Shown piece by piece: positions 34,217-46,104 of a stretch of DNA of 64,000 nt. Source of the stretch: Colias croceus (taxonomy: Eukaryota > Arthropoda > Insecta > Lepidoptera > Pieridae); contig NC_059555.1 in assembly GCF_905220415.1 (NCBI RefSeq), positions 8,176,001 through 8,240,000 of the forward strand, read 5' to 3'. Positions within the stretch are counted from its first letter, which is position 1, and the number at the start of each line of letters is the position of its first letter. The translations under genes and the position numbers were made by a program. Below the pieces are notes generated by a model. The model saw only the letters and a list, made by a program, of their open reading frames with translations. It was not told the DNA's origin and did no database searches.

Positions 34217-34446
34217 TCCTACTAATATTATAAATGCGAAAGTTTGTGAGGATGTGTGTGTGTGTTTGTTACTCTTTCACGCAAATACTACTGAACCAAT
34301 TACAATGAAATTTAGCACACATATAGAGGGTAATTTATTAACACATAGGATATGTTTTATCTCGGAAATCCCACGGGAACCGTAACCGTAACCCGCATAG
34401 GGTTTTCCCTTGAAAACGCGGGCGAAGCCGCGGGCGGAAATCTACT
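34217..34446 (+). mobile_element. Helitron-like element, group B variant
   Basis: A|TCCTACTAATATTATAAATG start with a TGTGTG tract. Ends GCGGGCGAAGCCGCGGGCGG then a decayed CTAC. Confidence 0.6.
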
Positions 34447-34976
34447 AATTTCATATATGATTATATTATAATGAACAAACAATAAGTGATCGTACTATTG
34501 GTGTTAGTATTTGAATCCTTACAAGTGATATTAATAGCATTGATCGTGCTACAATAATAGGTGTTACATATATTATTAGTGGATATTGGTAGACAAGGTT
34601 ATTTCGGCTAGTTTTTAAACGAAGTAAACACCATAACCTAAAAATAAATACTAGACGTAGCCGATAGTAGATGTACCTAAGAAGTAACATAATTAGGTAA
34701 TAGGCATAAACTATCTCAGTTTCAAAATTTATCCTTTACAAATCAACCGTTTTTGAGTAAAAGAATTACAAATATAGGTACTCTCATACCAACTCTATGA
34801 GATAGAATACTTAATGATGATCAACACAAAGTACCGATTTGATAATAAATACAAAGCTTTAGTAAGTAGGTACTTACATTACTTAAATTACATTAAGTAA
34901 GTACTTAGATTTACATTCTTAAATCATGCGAATAATAGTTTCACTTGCAGAACCGAACACCATGAAAGAAAACTAC

Positions 34977-35250
34977 TTTTTTTTTTTTTTTTACTTAGGA
35001 TAGGGAAGCGCTTGACCACAATCTCGCCTGATGGAAAGCTGAGATGCGGTCTAAGATGGTACGCGCTTCCCTAGTAGGTACCGGTTCACTCTTCGCTTGA
35101 AGACCCCCATATTGTACTCGTCGGGGAACACAGATTCAGGAAGCGCGTTCCCGAAAAATATTGTAAATTGTACTTTAAACAAATATCGACCGGTCCTTAA
35201 ATATTCACGCTCAAAGCTCTTGCTTTCCAATCGCTGTCTTTAGTGAAGCG
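34977..35250 (-). mobile_element. Retroposon fragment with poly(T) at the plus-strand left end
   Basis: T16 run, then AGGGAAGCGCTTGACCACAA and GCCTGATGGAAAGCTGAGATG, wording familiar from 3' ends of lepidopteran non-LTR elements on the opposite strand. The right limit is a guess. Confidence 0.45.
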
Positions 35251-35932
35251 AAGTAGGTAGTATTATTTAATGAAAACAATAAAAAGGATCCCTGATCTTT
35301 TTTCAATCCATCTTTTCCACTTTTTAATTAGGGCCCCATTGAAAAGTAATGAGCGTCAATGTTGGCATGAAGGATCTCTACATGTTACCCAAGATACGTG
35401 ACACGTCCACCCTGGTTGTGACATGCCTCTCTATTGGTATCAGTAAATGTAAAACAATGTACTTAACTGTAAACACATTTGCGGGAATCAGAAGCGTAAC
35501 TACAAATAACATTTTTTAAAATTTCAAATCTCTAGAAAGCTCTATGTCTGCTTTTTTTCGAAAACGTAGTTAATTCGCGTCTAAAAAATATATAATAGCA
35601 CAGACTAATAATAATATACTACGTAATACGTATACAAATAATAGTTTAAGTAAAATTTCCTAAATTTTCTTTTTTTTTTTTTGGTTTTACGTGAACGAAG
35701 TCTGGATCAGTAGGTAAGTAGTATAACAAACACTCAATTCAAAACACACTCAACTTTAAGTAGCCCTCTAAGCACGTAAGTCAATGTCCTTTCCATCCCT
35801 TTTCCATCAGTGTAAATAAAAGATAACGAGTTCACTTACCCTACAAAGGACAATATATTACCAGATGTGGTGCAGAATTATTTGCGATTTTAACCGACCT
35901 CGAAAACGAAGGCTATCTGATCTCAAAGAATA

Positions 35933-36154
35933 TCGTACTAATATTATAAATACGAAAGTATGTGAAGATGGATGGATGTTTGTTACTCATTCACGCAAAT
36001 ACTACTTAATCGATTACAATGAAATTTTGTATGTAGGTAGCTGAAGATATAGAATAAGATTATAGGCTACTTTTTATTTCGGAAATCCCACAGGAACGGG
36101 AACTATGCGAATGTTTCTTTGAAAACGCGGGCGAAGCCGCGGGCGGGAAACTAG
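35933..36154 (+). mobile_element. Helitron-like element, group B variant (complete)
   Basis: A|TCGTACTAATATTATAAATA to GGGAAACTAG|T. The same subtype as 34217-34446. Confidence 0.65.
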
Positions 36155-36234
36155 TATAAATATTTTAAGTAATATACAGTAGCACACTTCACCAGTCACT
36201 ACATATTATTATAATATGTAACATACAAAGTTTA

Positions 36235-36411
36235 TCTTAATATATATAAATCTCGTGTCACAATGTTTGTCCTCAATGGACTCCTACACCACTTAACCGA
36301 TTATAATAAAATTCGCACACCATGTGCAGTTCGATCCAACTTGAGAGATAGGATAGTTTAAATCTCAAATCGTTTTAGAGAAAGCGAGCAAAGCCGCGGG
36401 CGGTAAGCTAG
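36235..36411 (+). mobile_element. Helitron-like element, group C, first of a head-to-tail pair
   Basis: 177 bp, A|TCTTAATATATATAAATCTC to GGTAAGCTAG. The next base begins the second unit. Confidence 0.8.
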
Positions 36412-36588
36412 TCTTAATATATATAAATCTCGTGTCACAATGTTTGTCCTCAATGGACTCCTACACCACTTAACCGATTATAATAAAATTCGCACACCAT
36501 GTGCAGTTCGATCCAACTTGAGAGATAGGATAGTTTAAATCTCAAATCGTTTTAGAGAAAGCGAGCAAAGCCGCGGGCGGTAAGCTAG
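36412..36588 (+). mobile_element. Helitron-like element, group C, second of a head-to-tail pair
   Basis: 177 bp, identical by eye to 36235-36411 and joined to it with no spacer (CTAG|TCTTAAT). Followed by T, the expected 3' flank. Confidence 0.8.
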
Positions 36589-37238
36589 TATTTTATATAT
36601 TCTGTAAAAATATTAGGTACAGACAATGGCTTAGCAAATTGCAATTTTAAAACGTCTTCGAAGTTAGACTTTAAAATGTAAGTCAGATCTAGTCGATACC
36701 AGACAGCCTAGGGCACGACGTAACCTAGATAGTTTTTAAAAACATTTGCTATGCCAAAAGAACTAGGTAGGTAGGCTATTGCCCCCATTTATAATATTAT
36801 CTATTTTATATTTGAAATTATACTACAACACAATTCATCTTGTTCATTATTTTATTGTAATGCGAATAAAGTCTTCGGTTTCAGTCAGTTACTAATAATA
36901 CTATATCCTTATTATCCTTTCTTATATTAGTTATATGTATATATCTTTACAAATAGTATTCTTTTAAAATTAAAAAAAAATCTTAATTAGTTAAGATACT
37001 TATGTGAATTTTTTGTAGAAAGTTAGTACTTAGTCTGTGTAATGAATGCAATAATTTAAAAACTTGTAATAAATAGAAAAGTAGGTACTTTTCTTAATAA
37101 TTGTCGTAATGTGAAAAATCATATCTACCTCAGTAGGTATCAAACAGTTTTGACGCAAAGCCAAGTAGCAAAGGATTGGCTGGTTTAGATATACCTACCT
37201 ATGTAGGTACTAAGATTTTTAAGACACTTCTTTAAGTG

Positions 37239-37353
37239 AATTCCCGTGTCCCCTTGTATTGGAGTATGGGGCAGATGCATTATGTATCTTTTTCGCTGAT
37301 TTATTCGATACGGATAAGTAGGTGATCAGCCTTCTGTGTCCTGCAAGACGACT
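37239..37353 (-). repeat. Interspersed repeat family R-D, copy 1
   Basis: CCTTGTATTGGAGTATGGGG, GGTGATCAGCCTTCTGTGTCC. A diverged copy in the opposite orientation is at 62840-62960. Family unknown. Confidence 0.45.
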
Positions 37354-37572
37354 TTTATAGTACCCTTCTGGATCTGGAATTCCCCATTCTACATTCACGC
37401 GTTAACATCGTACCAAGGAGGTGATCGATGAAGCTTCAATAGACTAAAAAAAATATCTAAAGTCTAAACTAATATGTAATAGGCCTTCTTCACAATCAAG
37501 AGCGTTGGCCCAACAAACATCGTCGATGTTTACGACCATTACGACGATTACGAATAAACATTTAGGTCCTCT

Positions 37573-37821
37573 CATTGAGTTACTATGTACTACGTACTAA
37601 AGAGGACATCGCTACTACACTATTTGTAACACGAGTTAGAGTCAATCGTCTGAAACCATTTATTTTTATTTTTTTTACATTGGATGGTTTTAATTTATCA
37701 GTAAAATTAAGAGGCAGAAACAAAGTGTATGACTCACTAGCCGCCACGCGCCATCCACCGCGCTTGTCGCACAAATTTTGATCGTGGTGTCCTCTCTATA
37801 CGTAGTAATAATACCTCAATG
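37573..37821. mobile_element. hAT-type MITE, copy 1
   Basis: 249 bp with inverted ends beginning CATTGAG (CATTGAGTTACTATGTACTA and the complement of CGTAGTAATAATACCTCAATG). Flanked by perfect 8-bp duplications GGTCCTCT at 37565-37572 and 37822-37829, the size expected for hAT. The overlapping open frames on both strands are chance. Confidence 0.85.
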
Positions 37822-37882
37822 GGTCCTCTACACTTTCGCGATTGCTTCTATTCGCCCAACGCTGCCCATAGTGAAGAGAGCC

Positions 37883-38076
37883 CATAATGCTGAAGAGTCT
37901 GTCCGTTTGCATGATCGCGCTAATCACTGGATCTACAGTTCCGATTAAAAAAAATCCTTCTGTGTTACATAGCCCATTTATCAAGGATGCTTTAGGCTAT
38001 ATTATATGGTATGGCATTATCATTATTCATCATGATAACGCTAAGCAAAATAGGTAAAACCGCGGGGCAGAGCTAG
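37883..38076 (+). mobile_element. Helitron-like element, group A, decayed 5' end
   Basis: Ends ACCGCGGGGCAGAGCTAG|T. The TC start has been lost, but TGCTGAAGAGTCTGTCCGTT remains. Confidence 0.55.
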
Positions 38077-38439
38077 TCAAAACATATAATTGCGGGCACA
38101 CCTCGGTCAATCAGATCGATAAATATCAATAAATTTTACGACTGACTACCGGGAACTTGTTTTTATTGCCTAAATTGATATTTTATTGAAGATCATTTTG
38201 GCGATGCTATTGCAAAACAAATAAAAAGTAGTTGAGTGCCTATAGTAGGTATGTACTATATAAAAAAGAGTTCTGTAAATGTGTAGATTGCAATAAAAAC
38301 ATTTAAATTTTAATCAAAATAGTAACTAATCTGCAGGCTACGGCAATCTCTCTTATTGAGCCAGCTCACAAGTCACATCGAAGACAACCAAACCCCTACG
38401 GAAAATTGGCAAAATAGTACATGCTCTACCTCTGCAATT

Positions 38440-38533
38440 GCATACGGTGTTTGCGATGGCTAACCATCAGGCGAGCTACCAGCTCGGTTTCCCGCGTCTC
38501 GCTCTAACGCTCAAACATTAAAAAAAACAAAAG
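38440..38533. repeat. Fragment resembling a non-LTR retrotransposon tail
   Basis: GCGATGGCTAACCATCAGGC and CGAGCTACCAGCTCGGTTTC followed by an A-rich end. The wording resembles lepidopteran LINE 3' tails. Low certainty. Confidence 0.35.
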
Positions 38534-38566
38534 CCCTGCTTAGATTAAAAATGATATAAAAAAAAT

Positions 38567-38722
38567 ACGTGCGGCACTCGAGGAATGCCGCGGTAAAGCT
38601 TTGCATAGCATCCCATCGCTGTGCCGGTTGGAGTGGGGGGTGTTAGGTTTTTTCGTTACGGAATTTTTACATTCGGTCGCCGTGCTCAAAGTCTGAGATA
38701 AAAGCTATGCAATAGCTTAATA
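38567..38722 (+). repeat. Interspersed repeat family R-A, copy 2
   Basis: ACGTGCGGCACTCGAGGAAT ... GTTAGGTTTTTTCGTTACGG ... CTATGCAATAGCTTA; compare 50707-50871. Confidence 0.6.
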
Positions 38723-39454
38723 AGTACCTATAAACTATTTTCATTCCAAATTTCATAAAACTCGGTGCTGTTTTATCTTATAAAGCGCAAGACACAGACA
38801 GATTTAAATATTACCTATTATGACTATGGATCTAACATATATTATAGTCTAACTGCTAACACATTTGCTGTTGACTGTCGACTATTTTTAAAACAAACAT
38901 CTCAATTTATCCATTAGCTGCCGTATCATGTTCGACGATTATCCAATAAAAGGATGCAATTGCCGTCAAGGGTAAATACCGCGTGCATTCGCGAAGCATA
39001 ACATCATTCTATGTTATAAGTAGTTACACTAATGCTTTAATTTTTGAATTTATCGGTTTGCTATTTAATTATGCAGTATTTTTTTAATAAAAAAATTAAA
39101 AATGTGAAAATCTGCTACTGAAAGAATATTATGAAATTATCTAATAAATTAAAATACTTAATGCAAATTCGTCTCTTCGGTACAAACATGAAATAACTAC
39201 ATGGCCACAAGCCTATTTTGCAATTGCTTAGGGCTACCTCTCACAAAAAAAGCATGCTATTTATAAATTTCTCAGTCTATATTTTCCTAGACAACTAAAG
39301 TCTAAATATGTAGTAAAAATACAAGTAAATACTCCCTTTGTTGAATGGGAATGGTAAAAGTGTTTTTAATGCTAATTGCACAAAAATAAAGGAAGCTTTT
39401 ATTGTGCAGCAAACAAGGGCAAAAATTAAACATAATATGTATGCCTTATAATAA

Positions 39455-39460
39455 TTTATT
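39455..39460 (-). terminator. Candidate poly(A) signal of gene 3
   Basis: AATAAA on the minus strand about 400 nt after the gene 3 stop codon. This gives a modest 3' UTR that ends before the repeat-rich intergenic DNA. Confidence 0.5.
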
Positions 39461-39858
39461 TTCATAAATACTTAAAAACTAAACTTCAATAACAGTTCAT
39501 TCGGCAAGAAATATTTCAAAGGTTGACTTAGATTAATTATTATGATGTAAAAAATTATTAAAAAATAAATTCGAATACGAATTTAATCCTAATTTAAAAA
39601 AAAATGTATAAAATTAAGTACATTAGTAAAAAACTTAACTAATGGTTTGGTAATTATTGTTATTATCTTTTTGGTTTAGAAAATTAAGACATATTAAGTA
39701 CTTTAAAGTTTTTGGTTACATAGAAGTTATAGAAATATGTATTTGGTGGATTTTTCTTATATCTAGAAAATAAATAAAAATAATTCACAATAGTGAACAT
39801 AGTATAAAAAAACCTATTTTAGTTTGTACAGAAAACCTAAATCTATTATTATAGAAAA

Positions 39859-41556
39859 TTACATATTTTGCTGAATAAATTTCCTTTCATTTATGCAGTT
39901 TTCCAACTCATCATGGTATTTGTCAATTTTGGAATCAAACCCTGGACTTTGTATATCACAGTCAAAACTATCTCCAGTTATTATTTTTTCCCTATTTAAT
40001 GTTGAATCAAATCTGACTTTCTTTCCTGGTGTATATGTTTTGTTATGAGACAAATCATTGTCATTTGATCTTTCTTTTAAAGGTGTTACATTACCATTTA
40101 ATCTAGTATTTCTTATCGTCTTTATAGTTTCGTACTGTTCATCTTCATTCTCAATCAGTTCTTCTATTTCTATGTCATCAGAATTATCAAGTTTCAAAGC
40201 TGGGTTTTCGATACCAGAGTCTTTTTTCTCTACTTTTTCTTTCGGCGGTTTTCTCGGCACTTCATATGGATTTAGAGTCGTGTTGTGTTCAATTTTGTCA
40301 CCTTTGAATGTCTTTTTTAATGTTTTGAACACTTTCTTTGATAGTTTGTTACTAGCTTTTAGTATGTGATGTTTCAAATCCTTTTTACTGTCTGTTGATT
40401 CATTTGATGTGTTTGATTGGAGCATTTTGTTTAAGTTCATGATGTCTAACGCGCTAAATTTCGAGACATCGTGTCCGAGTATTTTGCTTTGCTTATTGTA
40501 GAGTGGATCTTCCATGTATTGTATATCATCAATATTTTCGTAAATAGGACTTTCTGGTCTGTATTCTACATTCTCATATTCTGGACAATCTGTGTTCAAT
40601 GATGACTCATTTACAGTAGATATTGTGCTATTTGTATCATTGACAAATAATCTTCTGGGCATCAGATTTAGTGGTGCAGGCATTTCTATTGGCCTTGTTA
40701 ATACTTCTTCGTTATATTCCATCTCATGTGTATTAGAATTTTCATTCAAAAATGGATTTTCTCCAATTGTTTCTACATTTACATCTAAATTCGGATCTAG
40801 GAACGGATTTGTATTCTTCTTTGGCACAATTTTCTTCTTAGTTATTATTGTTATAGTTTTTATTTCCATTATGTTGCTTTCATTTAAATCATCATCAAAA
40901 TATAATGACTTGTTGGATGTTTGTGGAGAATCTAGAGCGAGTCTGTCGATGAAACTTAAATTGAGATTTGCTGAATTATTAACAAATAGTTGATTTGTAA
41001 TATTTGTTTGTATGTTTGTTGTGTTATTTATAACAGAGAGATCATTGTTTTCAAGTTCGTTGTTGGATTTTTGTTCTAAGATTGATATTCCAGAATCAAC
41101 TTCCGCTACACTGTCATTGAGGCTACAGTGATCCATATCAGGCATTGTATTTTGATCAATAACTTCAGAAGAGTAATTTCTTGGCGGTACGGGTGGTGTA
41201 TTTATTAAATTTGCATAAATAGGCTCGTCTATTTCAGCACTGCTCTCAGCACTAGTCTTTTTAGGTGTTTCATATGCTCTTATATTCTTATTGACGTTCT
41301 GAAGTTCTCTAACTAGAAACTCGTTTACAGCTGCCTTGCTGATTCCCAGGTCTAAAGCGGTGTTCTCAAATGCAGCTATATCACAGCTCATAGTTCTTTT
41401 GCGTCTCTTATTAGGTGTTACTTCCATGGCTGTGTTACACATAGGGTCCTCATTGGCGAGCAAGTCCAGGGCAGGGTTCAAGTATACATTGGGTCCGGTT
41501 TTGATCTTTCGTTTTGCTGATCTAACTTCAAACTGGTTGTTGTCGACTGGGTTCAT
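39859..41556 (-). CDS. 565-aa disordered docking-type protein with SH2/SH3/EH/PP1 motifs (gene 3)
   Basis: A complete single-exon coding region; the ATG is six bases into the exon. No folded domain or known family was recognised. Composition (Asn, Asp, Glu, Ser, Lys) implies disorder. Visible short motifs are: a basic NLS-like NKRRKR (49-54); YAN (114-116) next to PPVPPR (121-126, a class II PxxPxR); NPF at 250-252 and 267-269; YEN at 327-329 and 339-341; further tyrosines at 332, 347, 353, 431 and 475; a lysine-rich stretch 391-422; and KVRF (513-516, RVxF-type PP1 site). NPALDL (27), NTALDL (65) and NPALKL (451) look like a repeated short motif. Known biology: YxN binds the Grb2/Drk SH2 domain, PxxPxR binds SH3, and NPF binds EH domains. 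Inference: a phospho-regulated scaffold in receptor signalling or endocytosis. Confidence 0.85.
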   Translation of the reverse strand: MNPVDNNQFEVRSAKRKIKTGPNVYLNPALDLLANEDPMCNTAMEVTPNKRRKRTMSCDIAAFENTALDLGISKAAVNEFLVRELQNVNKNIRAYETPKKTSAESSAEIDEPIYANLINTPPVPPRNYSSEVIDQNTMPDMDHCSLNDSVAEVDSGISILEQKSNNELENNDLSVINNTTNIQTNITNQLFVNNSANLNLSFIDRLALDSPQTSNKSLYFDDDLNESNIMEIKTITIITKKKIVPKKNTNPFLDPNLDVNVETIGENPFLNENSNTHEMEYNEEVLTRPIEMPAPLNLMPRRLFVNDTNSTISTVNESSLNTDCPEYENVEYRPESPIYENIDDIQYMEDPLYNKQSKILGHDVSKFSALDIMNLNKMLQSNTSNESTDSKKDLKHHILKASNKLSKKVFKTLKKTFKGDKIEHNTTLNPYEVPRKPPKEKVEKKDSGIENPALKLDNSDDIEIEELIENEDEQYETIKTIRNTRLNGNVTPLKERSNDNDLSHNKTYTPGKKVRFDSTLNREKIITGDSFDCDIQSPGFDSKIDKYHDELENCINERKFIQQNM

Positions 41557-42036
41557 TATTTACTGGAATAAATATAATTGAAATGTGAGAATAGAAATTT
41601 AATATAGAAAAACTTAGGTCAATCTGTAACTAACATTTAACTGAAAGAGATATTTGCATGTTTCAATTGCTATAAATACACGAACAATGAATATTACATC
41701 AAAATCAAATATGTATTTGTAATTCTTTCAAAAACATTACAGGAAAAGTAAACAGTCTAATAAATGTAAAATTTATATTAACTAACAAAGATAGCACAGC
41801 CGTATAAAATTGTGTCGATGGTAAGTACGTAATAAGGAAATTGAACACCAAAAGCTTTCGAAGCGAAAGCCTACAAGTGCAATCGATTCACATTAATTAA
41901 ATTATCTTGATGCATGAAATTCGCACATCAATCTCTTGTATAGTTTATATTTATCAAGTAAAACGTTATAAATAAACAGATTTCATTCATATATTATGCT
42001 AAATTTATTTTTTATTTTACGCTCCACTACACTTAC

Positions 42037-42240
42037 CCATTTAAAAAGTTTTGTCCTGTTTTTAAGCCAGAATTCACTTTACAAATAATATAAACACTTT
42101 ATTCGTATCAAATATTATACCATGCACTTTATTAACCACACTTTTCATTCATAATTTTATACTTGATAGCTTGTTAACAATAAACTTCCTATTTCATGCA
42201 ATGTTTGCGGCAGGTGTTCAGTGACGGTTATTTTATCGAC
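42037..42240 (-). promoter_or_regulatory. 5' UTR exon and promoter region of gene 3
   Basis: A strong minus-strand donor (ATGG|GTAAGTG at 42036-42037) faces a strong acceptor (TATTTATTCCAG, exon from 41562) six bases before the start codon. This gives a 475-nt intron in the 5' UTR. Upper limit is approximate; no TATA box identified. Confidence 0.55.
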
Positions 42241-43645
42241 ATGTTTTTATGGAGTTATATCGAGTTTGGATACGAGTACTTTTGACGGGGTCATGTCATC
42301 TATCTGATTCAAATAATTATCAAATTCCTACTTTTTGAAAATTAAATCGTAAAGAATATAGTATATTTATGTTTATAAATATATATTGTAATTATTGTTT
42401 ATCTCGATATTGCTCTTTTTTATCGTTATAGAGTTGCCGTTTACGAAACGGTGAATATATTGCTTTCTAGATATGTTTTTAAATAAAGTGTATGAATGTA
42501 TCTCAATAAATAATCTATTAATCAACAATTTTTTTTTGTTTCTCACATAAGAATAGGTACCTGTTTTTTATATTAGTTTCATTCCCATTTGAATATTGTG
42601 GCAAACCTTCACATGCTTAAATCTGTTATTGTTAACTATTGCATTCAAGAAATAAATAAATGGATTGGGATTTTTACAACTGTCAATCAGTTTAAATAGA
42701 GTAAGTTTGTAAAAAATGATATCATATTAATCCAACATCAATAAAAAATGGAACAATAAAACACATGTTTAACGGCAAATAAAAATAATTTATTTTGACT
42801 ACTATAAATCACAAACTGGTTCCCGGAACCTCTTCCTATGTTGTACAAATTTGATAAAGAAATACCTTCACCGTTTTATTATCTATTAAGTACATTGATA
42901 TTACAATTAGTAAAATGGTATAGATAGGTTACCAACATTACATTCGAACTTCAATAAATTACGCACACAATTAGACATCAAAGTGAGATGGCATGATTCA
43001 ACTATCGTGAGCAAAAAAGAGACAGCCAATGCAAGTTGCGGCTAATTAGCCACATTTAATAACTCCCTGAACGATGATAACATAACTACACCTTTTTATT
43101 TATAATTTTATTTCACTACAAATTTACGTCTATCTATCATATGTATCGAATTTTATCACAATGTATGTTGATTTTTTCTCTCTTTAAATGCAGAATTTGC
43201 ATACAATTTATAGAGATGATCTAACAAATAATTTGTATATATATAAAAACAACACAAAACAAGCAAATAAACTTTTTCTTTTGACAAACGCAGTATTTCG
43301 AAAGAAACAATTTTTTTAAATCTCCTCTATTATGTACAGTATAGCGATTTCTGAATATTATATCTATTTCATTCCTCGACAAATACTGGCCAAAAAAAAT
43401 CAAAACAAATATACAATTCACATTGTTTTAACTTGTCTAAAATCACTAACAAAAGAATCACAAAATATGTTATTTTGAGATTGACCGCACTTAACCGTAA
43501 GAAGTCCCTTCAAGTCAATTTATAATATTTTTCATATTGTTTTATTTCTTTCTTATACTAAGTACATATGATTCAAAATTGACATTAAAATACTAAAATA
43601 CACATCAATTTTTCGATATAATAATAATTTTAATGGAATGTTTAA
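42241..43645. other. Intergenic, no recognised feature
   Basis: AT-rich; no repeat family or coding signal was identified. The open frame at 43221-43421 is AT-driven. Confidence 0.5.
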
Positions 43646-45958
43646 AATTCTGTGCCTCCAGTGAATAAGGGAATAACTCAAAAACAGCACTTTTCAGGAG
43701 AGACAAAAAACTATATATCAACACTAAATCTTTATAACTTCAAATTTTTAAGCTTGTATGGGTAAGATATGATGTTAGACTTTAGTTTTACATATAAACA
43801 GATATTGTAACAACCCCATAAATATACTTTTTTCGTGTTTTTTTGTAGTTGTGGCCTTATGAACGAGTACTCCATGGAATAACTCAATGTATTCACATAA
43901 TTTTTTTTTTGCTCTTTGCAATATAACGACTTATGCCCTAAAGCACTATGTTCATAGTCGCATAACACGACTTATATTATTGCCAGTTTTGGTTTTATAG
44001 AAATGATGCGACTTATTATGCTTGAAATTTGTGTACTTTATGACTCAATTGAGGCCTTTTAGTGGAACAACCATGCATGTAGTTTGAAAAACGAATAAAA
44101 TCAACGGATTTTTTATCGTTACTAGATATAATAAAAACAAAACAACATGTAGGTGTTTATGCATTTAACCCTAGAAGTCCAATCTATGTAAATTTAATGT
44201 ACACCGCGGCGAAATAACTTTGTCTTTTCTATATTTACCATCGAATCGCTTCGAAATCCAGAAACAACTCATTAGCCGTCGAGACCTAGCAGTACATAGT
44301 TGGCTCATCCCGGTAAATTCCGCCATTTTATAGTAAAGAGGATGTTGTACGTCATTTTGACGTATAATTGGGCTTTTCGTAACTTTTACGATTGTTTAAA
44401 TAAAATATCTTGTGATTTATTTGAATATTTTTTTTTCCGAGTCACGTTTTACATATTATATACTATATATTGAGTATAAAATAGGATCCAGAAAACTTTA
44501 ACACTAGGACGAAAAACCTTCAATTTTAGTAAATGACGATTATTGTCCTCCGCTGGATTTGGTCTCCAAGCAAGAGGATTGGGTGGCTGAAGATGTTGTC
44601 TGGAGAAAAACCGAATATGTCATGGTGGTTATACATTGAGGATACAAGCACTATAAAGAGATAAGAGAAGCTCGAAAACCATATTCCTGTATGTTCAGTT
44701 ATCTTACAGGGAAAGTTATAGGTGGTCAGTGGCGATATTTTACGGCATGATATGGAATTTTAACAATTTCTATATCTTATAATATCAAAATAATATAGAT
44801 AAATAAAGAAAAAAACAATGAGCCGCAGAGATTTTATGAAAAAATTAAGCACATATTTGAAGGTGCCTTGGATGCAATTAACAGATTTGAAGGTGCCTTG
44901 GATGCAAATACCTACGACTTGAAGAGACTACGTGACAATATCCCAATTTTTTCAAAATATATGGTACCAGAGTATCCATAATATGTTTACGATAATGCAG
45001 GACCAAAATAGTATCGATATTGCGGATTTTTTTCCTATAAAAAAGGCAAATTACAGTGGCTAAAACGCGATATGAGAGAGAACACAATATTCATAATTGT
45101 CAAGACTGGTTATAATTTTTTTTCTATGCGTCTATAATTATAGTATTATTGGTTAGATTAAATTAAAAAAAAAGATTAAAAACTAGTTATTTTTTTTTTA
45201 TAAAACTTACCCAATTATAAGAAGAAAATATAACATTTTTGTTGGCTTTAGATGATTCAATTATTGTTCTGTATTTATATAAACAAAGAGTATAATATCA
45301 TATGCACTTATTGTGTTAATTAAAACTGTATTTTTATCTATTGCAAAAAATAGTTAATTTCCATAGAAATATTATTAGTATTTATCCCAAGTTAACTGAT
45401 AAATACCTTTTTTTTAATATAAAGATTTATTGTTGCAGATTTATTGAAAAAACGATTGAAAAATATTATTATGCAAAAAGGAATACTGTCCGTTGTTTCC
45501 GTGCAGTATTCAAATAGACCAATAGCAACACGGCATTAATGCGAAACTGTCTCATGTCGTCACTTAAACCAATGACACTAAGAGTTGTTCCTTTATGCTC
45601 ATGTTAGAAAAATGACACAAATGCGATTATACTAAAATAATGTTAGCACGGATGGAACAAAATGAATTAAGTCTTTATTCAAAAAGTATAACTACACATA
45701 CGTCCTTGTGTTCGTGGGTTATTTTGACTCGAGACGAATAGTTCCTTTGCGATTGCCTAAAATGATGGATAAGGTAACTTATACCGTTAATCACACCCTA
45801 CTTATACCGTTTGGGTCATTCGAAAAAATGGGTTAGGATGCAGCTAGAGATATGACCTTTTGATATGTTGTGTATTTTGACGAGCTGAATCCAATGGTGC
45901 AATAAAAACCAAAGGGAATAACTCGTCTTACTCCCTTATTCACTGGAGGCACAGAATT
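43646..45958. mobile_element. DNA transposon of about 2.3 kb with inverted ends, degraded
   Basis: Left end AATTCTGTGCCTCCAGTGAA and right end TTCACTGGAGGCACAGAATT are exact complements, and similarity continues inward (TAAGGGA(A/G)TAA). No clean target duplication was found. The interior holds coding-like scraps near 44535-44740 and a 25-30 bp tandem duplication (TTTGAAGGTGCCTTGGATGC at 44856 and 44885), but no intact transposase. Superfamily unassigned. Confidence 0.6.
44169..44385. mobile_element. piggyBac-like short element nested in the 2.3-kb transposon
   Basis: TTAA at 44165-44168 followed by CCCTAGAAGTCCAATC, which resembles piggyBac-like ends described from moths. About 200 nt on, GACGTATAATTGGGCTTTTC looks like a decayed right end. 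No coding capacity. Confidence 0.45.
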
Positions 45959-46104
45959 GTAAATAATTACATTTTCAATACTTCACACGCCATCTAGTGT
46001 CAAATTTAGTAAAGCTTGTATTATGGAAACTAGCCACGTACAATACACATTCTTTTGCTATTATCGAGCCCATATCTTTTAGTCTAATAATATTCAAACA
46101 GTTA

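Larger units (their letters stand above)
23591..39434. other. Repeat-rich intergenic region (16 kb)
   Basis: No gene is supported. The open frames in it are short, AT-rich or lie inside repeats. Identified contents are listed separately: Helitron-like elements, a SINE, retroposon tails and a hAT MITE. The stretches 24720-27070, 27300-29080, 32600-33460 and 38760-39430 hold nothing I recognise, apart from a weak acyltransferase-like motif near 25.36 kb (see rejected items). Confidence 0.5.

Noticed and set aside
40058..41581. Plus-strand frames opposite gene 3
   Set aside because: Shadows of the 565-aa coding sequence; hydrophobic Ser/Phe/Leu composition typical of antisense reading.
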